64,000 nt of DNA. It comes from Spironucleus salmonicida. Taxonomy: Eukaryota; Fornicata; Diplomonadida; Hexamitidae. The first letter of the stretch is position 1, and each line of letters opens with the position of its first letter. The DNA lies in NCBI GenBank assembly GCA_000497125.2, contig CM035319.1, positions 860,001 to 924,000 on the forward strand, given 5' to 3'. Under the pieces are notes generated by a model. It worked only from the letters and a program-made list of their open reading frames with translations, did no database searches and was not told where the DNA came from. This document shows, one piece after another, positions 56,084 through 64,000 of the stretch. The position numbers and the translations under genes were made by a program.

Positions 56084-57036
56084 TCCAGGCGCTGCGAGGC
56101 GCTAGAGTAGCGGTGTCCCCACTTACCAGCAGCGCTGCCGTATAGTTAGTGGAGGACGTGGTTAGTCTTTGTAAACAACCATTACCGGATCTAAGCTGGG
56201 CGCAAACAAGCACGGCCGCGTCTTTTATTGCTAGGAGGTGGCGAAATTGGGTTAGCCAACTTACCATTCGGAACTGAGGCGCGCAGGCAAACGCTATTGC
56301 CGCAGCAGGCGAGAGACTGAGCGTTTTAGATTCTATACTTTACAGTTGCATTCGCAGCCGGGGGTTCCAGACCATATGGATGCACTCCACGGTTGGGACA
56401 TGGAGTAGTACCGCCTCGCGTAATTACCAGCCGTGCACACTTGAAATGTGGGAATTATTTGCCTGAGAACACGAACTTACTGTCAAGTCCTAGCCTGCAT
56501 GCGGACCCAAACAATGTTGCAAGGCCAGGTTGAGACTGCGCAGTCTACGAATTGAGCACACTGCCGTACGCTTGCGGGCGCAGTAGCAATATTCTCCGAC
56601 CGGGCCTTAGGTGAACAATGTTGCGGGACTTCGCACATAGGAGGCTAGAGATATCCAGCTCGTATCGAGGACCATAGATATCTAATTGGCAGGGACGTTA
56701 AGATTTGCCACGCGTTTGGGTCTAAAGGAAGCAACTAGCTAACAGGGATACTGTCACACTCTGTAAAGCCCCGGAGCAGCGGCGGGGTAGGAGCTCACGA
56801 AACTCTAGGCTCTTGCAAAATATCAGTTCCGCTGTAATAGCAACTCCGTAAAGATCTGGCCGGGTGCCGCAGATGATGGTTAGTATTTGTCTGCAATGAG
56901 GCACTGGGAAAAACTTGGGTAGGCTCTATAGGCGCGAGCAGAGCGTACAACAATTCGTCAGCTCTCAGTAGCTAAGTGCGGCCGGTTGTAATTATGGGCA
57001 ATCTGCTCTAATGCCCTCTGTAGGCAGACCGCTGTT
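56084..57036. other. Intergenic region in IR3 arm
   Basis: Near 50% GC, unlike other gaps. A long TGA-free minus-strand frame has no ATG and no recognisable protein. No RNA gene seen. Confidence 0.5.
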
Positions 57037-57306
57037 TCAGTTGAACCGCTTTGCCAGGTATTGCTATCTCACATGGCGCATCTTGTTCTACAGGTTTTCG
57101 CGGGAAAGCATTTTTTAGTAGTTCAGGCACCGCACGTACGCTTCCCTGCCGGGCGAGGGAACAGAAGGGAATGAGATGCGTAAATCTAGCTGCAAGCCCG
57201 CAGAAAGATTGCAGAAAGTAAAATTAGCAAAGATGGGACAGGCAATACCGAGGTAAGGTCCCACATAATTTGCAATTATTATAGTGCTAATGAATACTCG
57301 AGTCAT
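57037..57306 (-). CDS. Small protein, 89 aa (IR3 left copy)
   Basis: Starts MTRVFISTIIIANYVGP, with a hydrophobic N-terminal half (about 4-35) that could be a signal or membrane helix, then a basic C-terminus (SRENLQNKMRHVRQQY). Three Gln by TAA/TAG; TGA end. Divergent from the 88-aa gene at 57433 with 126 bp between starts. No family recognised. Confidence 0.45.
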
Positions 57307-57432
57307 ATTCCAACCAGTACTCTAAAATATCAAGTAGGATACTTTGAGCTACACTACTTGTTGAATAGTCATTCAAAGTATTTATCCGAATGCCAGAATT
57401 AATCTAACAACGGCAGGAAATAAGGTCTAAAA

Positions 57433-57699
57433 ATGAGCCAATACGAACGTAGATCCCAAAGGCTAGCGGGCAGGATTGGCCATGCAATAGAATTTATTTG
57501 TCAGCAACTAATATCTGCAAATCTGCATGGTGCTCTACTTTCCAGCAGCAACCTGCTAGTTGCATGGCGGTGTTTTGTGTTAGACAATGTAGTTACAAAG
57601 CTGGCCGCATTCGTGCACATATTTAAATTGCAATAGCCTTCCCAGAGTTAACCGTAAGTGCTTTGTGGTATCTGTGGAACTAGCGTTATACCTTGCTGA
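57433..57699 (+). CDS. Small protein with C-terminal Cys motif, 88 aa (IR3 left copy)
   Basis: Starts MSQYERRSQRLAGRIGH in the context AAAAATG, a helical middle, and ends VLCGICGTSVIPC, a CxxC that could be half a zinc site. Uses TAA/TAG for Gln near the end; TGA stop. No family recognised. Confidence 0.45.
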
Positions 57700-57866
57700 T
57701 ACACCACAAAAAGCATTTAAAGCAGATCTGAGGCAATATACTTGCAGCAGGCCAGTATACACTCATTTGATAGAGTTGGTACAGGGCTGAAAATGTGAGA
57801 GCTGCATCGTATTTATAGCTGCGCTAGTTTACTATTTCATAGATAAGGACGGATAGCTAGTGCAGA

Positions 57867-58070
57867 ATGATAGCTAATTTGCTAGCCAATATGCAGTTAG
57901 TAAAAGATATAGAACCATTAAGAACTGGAGAAGCTAAAGTCAAACAGGGCAGAACATCTTTCATTGGGAATTTGGCCCAGACTTACATAGTGGACACATT
58001 ATCTGTTAAAAGTGACAGTGGATTATAGTTTTGTATTTAGTATATTTGTCTCACAACCACTCCAATTTGA
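57867..58070 (+). CDS. Small protein, 67 aa (IR3 left copy)
   Basis: Starts MIANLLANMQLVKDIEPL, mixed composition, TGA stop 2 bp before the ATG of the next gene. Such close spacing occurs in diplomonads but also fits a chance frame. No family. Confidence 0.32.
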
Positions 58071-58072
58071 TA

Positions 58073-58462
58073 ATGGAAAAGCTTCAAAATGATTAGATAA
58101 TTAAAGTTATGTAACAGCATTATTCTTTCTTACAGACAGCATATTTATAGACTAAAAATTTGGCGTAAGAGTCGAATATTTCATCCCAATATATCAACTT
58201 GTTAGTTGACTTTCTTTTAACATCTGCGAACGAGAATTTACTAAATCGCTCTTTCTGCGATTTTCTGAAGGAGTTCACACTACTAACCCAAAATCAAAAT
58301 TAATTCAGTCTACTACCGTAAAATGATCTTAAGCTGAGTGAAATCAACTAGAAAATGAATACGTAAGCAGACAGTTGTATAAAGGAAAACATAAATCTCA
58401 AAAAGACCATATTCCTACTTATTGGTATCATTTTTATGCTCTTATGCCTTCTGATTTTCTGA
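58073..58462 (+). CDS. Tail-anchored, SNARE-like protein, 129 aa (IR3 left copy)
   Basis: Starts MEKLQNDQIIKVMQQHY. Helical N-terminus (about 5-60), a possible SNARE-type heptad stretch (about 80-108, LKLSEINQKMNTQADSCIKE) and a single C-terminal membrane helix (FLLIGIIFMLLCLLIF) ending two residues before the stop, the layout of a tail-anchored SNARE or USE1/SEC20-type protein. About ten Gln are TAA/TAG. A central zero-layer Gln is plausible but not certain. Would act in vesicle fusion if correct. Confidence 0.6.
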
Positions 58463-58619
58463 GTTTTATATTTTTGTCAGTTAGTTTGGAGTAGGTTTCC
58501 TCATTTTCAAAACTGCTTTATACTTATTTATTTTATCTATACCTCGCTAATTATTGATTTAAAAAGTCAAATGAGCTCTTTCAGTATTAATCAAATAAAC
58601 TACACAAAAACCTTTTAAA

Positions 58620-59147
58620 ATGAGGTAAGATACTTTGTACTAGTTTATTTTAACAGAATTGTAGAGTTTAATGTGCAATAATTCTGTAATTTTCTATTTC
58701 TTAGGTTAATACGTATTATGCTTCTCAAAAAGCATGATAAGTTTTGGTGAAATTATTAAATATCTTATAAGCTTTCAGTTTGGTATCATTAAAAATAAAT
58801 AGGATAAGTAAAATACTAATGTTAACCTATAGTAGAAAGCAGCACTTAACATAAAACTTAGGTTAATAATTATTATTTTCTCCAACAATTTACTATATAG
58901 TTAGTTTAATACTTATATACCGTAACAAATATCAGCTAGATCGACTTAGTACATCTTCAAAGAAGGTTCTTCTAGATTACTAAGATTTAGCACCTATTCA
59001 CATAGGGTGACTTTTTTACAGTTTAATTATACATCTCACTTCACCTCGACTGCTCTTTTTACGAGAAATACATTCATTTAAACAAGGCAAATTATATTTT
59101 TTATATTCAGGCCTTAATTAAGTATGATAATTAATCATAATGGTTGA
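58620..59147 (+). CDS. Hypothetical protein, 175 aa, crossing the IR3 arm end
   Basis: ATG at 58620 (MRQDTLYQFILTELQSL) to TGA at 59145, rich in Phe, Ile, Asn and Gln. It crosses the inner arm end (59059), so only this side has the full gene. On the other side it is cut at 60425 and merges with antisense aminotransferase. No family recognised. An opposite-strand frame (58775-58954, 59 aa) competes. Confidence 0.4.
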
Positions 59148-59269
59148 ATATAATAAACAAATTATTTTGTATACTTTTTGAGTAATAAAATAAAATGTAT
59201 AATATTTTTCGTTTTAATGGTCGCATATATATATATACTAAAATTTACATTAATTATTTGTGTTTAAAA

Positions 59270-60448
59270 ATGCTGAAAAATATTGATTCTACATAGCTTA
59301 AGCTTTAAGAGTTATTTAATAATTCTACTATAAACGCACGTAATGGATCATATTCTTCTAAGATTGATTTACCCAGAGCAGAATTTAATAATTAAAATCT
59401 TCTCAGTTTTGCTAAAGCTGATTTTGAAACTCCCACTCCATAACCTATTTAGTCTTTATTGATAGATCATATTTAAAAGTATAGCTCAGGTTATAGTTAT
59501 CATCCGGATTCCCTTTATGCCGCTATAATAAATTGGTAATAAAAATATTTTGGTGTCAATCTCAAAAAGCAAGATATTGCATTTATCCCAGGAGTTATGC
59601 CAGGAATTTGTTTAGCATTAAAAGCTATTATGAACCCAGGAGATAAAGTTACGTTATTCACTCCAGAATATCCAGCTTTTTTTACATTAATGGAAGCAAA
59701 TAGATATATATGGGATAGTGTAAGTATTTAGGACGATACTATTAATTTTGAAGCATTAGACTTATAGCTTAAAAATTCAAAAGTACTTTTATTGTCGAAC
59801 CCACATAATCCTACTGGAAAAGTACTTAGCAGGTCTGAGATATAGAAAATTGTTTAGCTTTGTAATAAGTATGATATTTACTTAATTATCGATGAAATAT
59901 GGTAGGATATAACGTTTGATGTGTAGCATTAATCAATTTTAAAGTATCGTTCAGAGAAAACAGTTTCTTTTTCTTCTGGATCGAAATCATTTAACACTGC
60001 AGGATTTTAGTTAGCATTTGCATTAATTGAAGATTAATCACTCCGGAGAGCATTTTAAGCTGAACAAGATAAGTCATTTCTTAATTCATCTAATATAGCT
60101 GGAATATTAGCATTACAAACTGGTTATGAACAATGTGATTAATATCTATTTGCTTGGAAAAAATATATTGCTGAGAATATGGATTATTGTTCAAAATATC
60201 TTCGAGATAATGTCCCATAGGTTTTGACTTATGTGCCTGATGCAACATGTCTGCTCATGTTAGATTTTAGTTAGGTATTTAAAAATTGTGAAGAGGCTGA
60301 ACAAGCTTTAGCCAAATAGAATATTTATCTATAAAAAGGCTCAGATTTTAAATTTAATGGTGTTTTTATGCGTCTGAATTGTGGTACTAGTCGTTAAGAG
60401 CTTAATTTGTGCATGTAAGCAGTGAAAAGAGCAGTCGAGGTGAAGTGA
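59270..60448 (+). CDS. PLP-dependent aminotransferase, PatB/MalY type
   Basis: 392 aa fold-type I enzyme. Substrate-site and PLP-site motifs are in order: HPDSLYAAI near 75, NPHNPTG near 183, DEIWQD near 208 (DEIW) and the Schiff-base lysine in SSGSKSFNTAGFQLA near 239. Arg in MRLNCGTSRQ near 370 binds the carboxylate. The closest family is cystathionine beta-lyase/C-S lyase (MalY/PatB), acting on sulfur amino acids; kynurenine or general class I/II aminotransferase is the alternative. Many TAA/TAG Gln. ATG 59270 in AAAAATG. Single copy in the IR3 spacer, but its last eight codons lie inside the right arm. Confidence 0.93.
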
Positions 60449-60864
60449 GATGTATAATTAAACTGTAAAAAAGTCACCCTATGTGAATAGGTGCTAAATC
60501 TTAGTAATCTAGAAGAACCTTCTTTGAAGATGTACTAAGTCGATCTAGCTGATATTTGTTACGGTATATAAGTATTAAACTAACTATATAGTAAATTGTT
60601 GGAGAAAATAATAATTATTAACCTAAGTTTTATGTTAAGTGCTGCTTTCTACTATAGGTTAACATTAGTATTTTACTTATCCTATTTATTTTTAATGATA
60701 CCAAACTGAAAGCTTATAAGATATTTAATAATTTCACCAAAACTTATCATGCTTTTTGAGAAGCATAATACGTATTAACCTAAGAAATAGAAAATTACAG
60801 AATTATTGCACATTAAACTCTACAATTCTGTTAAAATAAACTAGTACAAAGTATCTTACCTCAT
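60425..60864 (-). pseudogene. 5' part of the 175-aa gene, cut by IR3 breakpoint
   Basis: Shares the first 146 codons with 58620-59147, then continues into antisense of the aminotransferase gene without a TGA nearby. The real 3' end is lost. Probably non-functional. Confidence 0.4.
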
Positions 60865-61021
60865 TTTAAAAGGTTTTTGTGTAGTTTATTTGATTAATAC
60901 TGAAAGAGCTCATTTGACTTTTTAAATCAATAATTAGCGAGGTATAGATAAAATAAATAAGTATAAAGCAGTTTTGAAAATGAGGAAACCTACTCCAAAC
61001 TAACTGACAAAAATATAAAAC

Positions 61022-61411
61022 TCAGAAAATCAGAAGGCATAAGAGCATAAAAATGATACCAATAAGTAGGAATATGGTCTTTTTGAGATTTATGTTTTCC
61101 TTTATACAACTGTCTGCTTACGTATTCATTTTCTAGTTGATTTCACTCAGCTTAAGATCATTTTACGGTAGTAGACTGAATTAATTTTGATTTTGGGTTA
61201 GTAGTGTGAACTCCTTCAGAAAATCGCAGAAAGAGCGATTTAGTAAATTCTCGTTCGCAGATGTTAAAAGAAAGTCAACTAACAAGTTGATATATTGGGA
61301 TGAAATATTCGACTCTTACGCCAAATTTTTAGTCTATAAATATGCTGTCTGTAAGAAAGAATAATGCTGTTACATAACTTTAATTATCTAATCATTTTGA
61401 AGCTTTTCCAT
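61022..61411 (-). CDS. Tail-anchored, SNARE-like protein (IR3 right copy)
   Basis: Mirror copy of 58073-58462, with start, stop and membrane helix conserved. Confidence 0.58.
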
Positions 61412-61413
61412 TA

Positions 61414-61617
61414 TCAAATTGGAGTGGTTGTGAGACAAATATACTAAATACAAAACTATAATCCACTGTCACTTTTAACAGATAATGTGTCCACTATGTA
61501 AGTCTGGGCCAAATTCCCAATGAAAGATGTTCTGCCCTGTTTGACTTTAGCTTCTCCAGTTCTTAATGGTTCTATATCTTTTACTAACTGCATATTGGCT
61601 AGCAAATTAGCTATCAT
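61414..61617 (-). CDS. Small protein, 67 aa (IR3 right copy)
   Basis: Mirror copy of 57867-58070; low support as for that frame. Confidence 0.3.
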
Positions 61618-61784
61618 TCTGCACTAGCTATCCGTCCTTATCTATGAAATAGTAAACTAGCGCAGCTATAAATACGATGCAGCTCTCACATTTTCATCCC
61701 TGTACCAACTCTATCAAATGAGTGTATACTGGCCTGCTGCAAGTATATTGCCTCAGATCTGCTTTAAATGCTTTTTGTGGTGTA

Positions 61785-62051
61785 TCAGCAAGGTATAACG
61801 CTAGTTCCACAGATACCACAAAGCACTTACGGTTAACTCTGGGAAGGCTATTGCAATTTAAATATGTGCACGAATGCGGCCAGCTTTGTAACTACATTGT
61901 CTAACACAAAACACCGCCATGCAACTAGCAGGTTGCTGCTGGAAAGTAGAGCACCATGCAGATTTGCAGATATTAGTTGCTGACAAATAAATTCTATTGC
62001 ATGGCCAATCCTGCCCGCTAGCCTTTGGGATCTACGTTCGTATTGGCTCAT
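61785..62051 (-). CDS. Small protein with C-terminal Cys motif (IR3 right copy)
   Basis: Mirror copy of 57433-57699, reading the same start and CxxC tail. Confidence 0.43.
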
Positions 62052-62177
62052 TTTTAGACCTTATTTCCTGCCGTTGTTAGATTAATTCTGGCATTCGGAT
62101 AAATACTTTGAATGACTATTCAACAAGTAGTGTAGCTCAAAGTATCCTACTTGATATTTTAGAGTACTGGTTGGAAT

Positions 62178-62447
62178 ATGACTCGAGTATTCATTAGCAC
62201 TATAATAATTGCAAATTATGTGGGACCTTACCTCGGTATTGCCTGTCCCATCTTTGCTAATTTTACTTTCTGCAATCTTTCTGCGGGCTTGCAGCTAGAT
62301 TTACGCATCTCATTCCCTTCTGTTCCCTCGCCCGGCAGGGAAGCGTACGTGCGGTGCCTGAACTACTAAAAAATGCTTTCCCGCGAAAACCTGTAGAACA
62401 AGATGCGCCATGTGAGATAGCAATACCTGGCAAAGCGGTTCAACTGA
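62178..62447 (+). CDS. Small protein, 89 aa (IR3 right copy)
   Basis: Mirror copy of 57037-57306, hydrophobic N-terminus and basic tail kept. Confidence 0.43.
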
Positions 62448-63400
62448 AACAGCGGTCTGCCTACAGAGGGTATTAGAGCCGATTGCCCATAATTACAACC
62501 GGCCGCACTTAGCTACTGAGAGCTGACGAATTGTTGTACGCTCTGCTCGCGCCTATAGAGCCTACCCAAGTTTTTCCCAGTGCCTCATTGCAGACAAATA
62601 CTAACCATCATCTGCGGCACCCGGCCAGATCTTTACGGAGTTGCTATTACAGCGGAACGGATATTTTGCAAGAGCCTAGAGTTTCGTGAGCTCCTACCCC
62701 GCCGCTGCTCCGGGGCTTTACAGAGTGTGCCAGTATCCCTGTTAGCTAGTTGCTTCCTTTAGACCCAAGCGCGTGGCAAATCTTAACGTCCCTGCCAATT
62801 AGATATCTATGGTCCTCGATACGAGCTGGATATCTCTAGCCTCCTATGTGCGAAGTCCCGCAACATTGTTCACCTAAGGCCCGGTCGGAGAATATTGCTA
62901 CTGCGCCCGCAAGCGTACGGCAGTGTGCTCAATTCGTAGACTGCGCAGTCTCAACCTGGCCTTGCAACATTGTTTGGGTCCGCATGCAGGCTAGGACTTG
63001 ACAGTAAGTTCGTGTTCTCAGGCAAATAATTCCCACATTTCAAGTGTGCACGGCTGGTAAGTACGCGAGGCGGTACTACTCCATGTCCCAACCGTGGAGT
63101 GCATCCATATGGTCTGGAACCCCCGGCTGCGAATGCAACTGTAAAGTATAGAATCTAAAACGCTCAGTCTCTCGCCTGCTGCGGCAATAGCGTTTGCCTG
63201 CGCGCCTCAGTTCCGAATGGTAAGTTGGCGAACCCAATATCGCCACCTCCTAGCAATAAAAGACGCGGCCGTGCTTGTTTGCGCCCAGCTTAGATCCGGT
63301 AATGGTTGTTTACAAAGACTAACCACGTCCTCCACTAACTATACGGCAGCGCTGCTGGTAAGTGGGGACACCGCTACTCTAGCGCCTCGCAGCGCCTGGA
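62448..63400. other. Intergenic region in IR3 right arm
   Basis: Mirror of 56084-57036 with a few substitutions (for example near 62660, 62730 and 63225). No gene seen. Confidence 0.5.
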
Positions 63401-64000
63401 TCATTTGCCCGCCTTGAGGCGCCTTTGCACGACCAGGCTCACACAGAACGCAAGCAGGCCCACCACGACGGGGGCCAGCACGAAGCCAATCCAAAACACG
63501 CCCGATTCGTTCTCGAAGTTTGCCTCCGCGACGGGGAAAGCGCACCGCTCGGCGGCGCAGTCGAAGTCGGCGTGCCACTGGCGGTTCTTGGCGGAGACGG
63601 CATTGTGCAGCTGGATCTTTCCCCGGTAGCTCAGCGCAGGCCTCGGTGCGCTGGCGAACTAGCAGGTGATGGTCTCGTTGAAGTCCACGAAGGAGGTTTG
63701 GTCGCGGAGGTAGCCCCTGAATATCTGCTGCTCCTGTCTGACCTCGATGATGCGCGGCGTGAAGGAGACGCTCTGCGGGACCCGGTTGGAGATGTACCGC
63801 TTCCCGCCGAACCGGCTCAGCCGCCACACGATGTCGTGCACGAAGGCGTTCGTGTCGATGGCCCGCGTGTGCGTCCTCCCCTGGTTGAACTCCGCCATGA
63901 GCCGCTCGTCCTGCCCCAGGTAGGCCACGACGCCGGTGGTGGTGAAGTACGCGTCGCTGAACACCCGCCGCGCGCAGTCGCCGTCCCACTGGGGGAACTC
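63401..64000 (-). CDS. Membrane sulfatase-like protein, C-terminal 199 codons (second copy, partial)
   Basis: Mirror of 55484-56083: the end of the sulfatase domain, the in-frame TAG Gln, the last membrane helix and the tail QRRLKAGK with TGA at 63401-63403. Whether the full gene exists here depends on sequence beyond the window. Confidence 0.85.

Larger units (their letters stand above)
55484..59059. repeat. IR3 left arm (at least 3.58 kb)
   Basis: Reverse copy of 60425-64000; coordinates add to 119484 across the whole length. It starts inside the sulfatase gene only because the window ends; the partner arm continues beyond 64000. A few substitutions separate the arms. Confidence 0.97.
60425..64000. 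repeat. IR3 right arm, runs past window end
   Basis: Mirror of 55484-59059, beginning in the last codons of the aminotransferase. Carries inverted copies of the small genes and the 3' part of the sulfatase. Confidence 0.97.

Noticed and set aside
56084-56950. Long TGA-free minus-strand frame after the sulfatase gene
   Set aside because: No ATG in frame and no recognisable domain; it simply runs on into antisense of the sulfatase gene.
58775-58954. 59-aa minus-strand frame overlapping the 175-aa gene
   Set aside because: Overlaps a longer and more protein-like frame; in the right arm it is just the in-frame continuation after the aminotransferase TGA.

Overview
The window reads as nuclear DNA of a protist that translates TAA and TAG as glutamine and stops only at TGA. 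Conserved genes show this directly. RuvBL2, seryl-tRNA synthetase, a DHHC acyltransferase, MOB4 and an aminotransferase each run through many TAA/TAG codons, several at invariant Gln positions, and all end at TGA. TAG also swaps with CAG between paralogs. Compact genes, rare introns, cysteine-rich membrane proteins and flagellar genes point to a hexamitid diplomonad (Spironucleus/Trepomonas/Hexamita group). The species is not determined, and other TAR=Gln lineages are not formally excluded. Under the standard code most genes here look broken, so all calls use TGA as the only stop.

Layout. 1-7.5 kb: 5' part of a giant coiled-coil gene (minus strand) holding a near-perfect 894-bp tandem repeat. 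7.5-22 kb: an AT-rich single-copy region with MOB4, a cathepsin-B-like pseudoprotease, a possibly spliced gene, DHHC acyltransferase, SerRS, exosome subunit Csl4, several Myb/SANT proteins and many tiny doubtful frames. 22-46 kb: GC-rich multigene cassettes duplicated in both orientations. They carry a four-helix membrane protein (here M), a 246-aa protein (N), a thioredoxin-fold-like protein (T), an R2R3 Myb (Y), a 273-aa protein (Z) and a cysteine-rich membrane protein (CRMP). They surround a single-copy spacer with CFAP299, two small genes, a SANT gene and AT-rich DNA. 47-53 kb: RuvBL2, then an inverted repeat (IR2) carrying Myb Y, tRNA-Val and a coiled-coil gene on each arm around a unique coiled-coil gene. 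53.8-64 kb: a membrane sulfatase/LTA-synthase-like gene, then a long inverted repeat (IR3) with several small genes per arm around a single PatB/MalY-type aminotransferase. IR3 runs past the window end.

How it works together. The AT-rich parts hold housekeeping and flagellar genes. The GC-rich cassettes combine a regulator (Myb Y) with surface or secretory proteins, and look like a recently expanded, recombining surface-protein neighbourhood. Breakpoints fall at gene edges or inside genes, leaving truncated copies. No transposase, integrase, CRISPR array or rRNA was recognised. In AT-rich DNA with one stop codon, open frames of 50-80 codons are expected by chance, so small genes without recognisable similarity carry low confidence.
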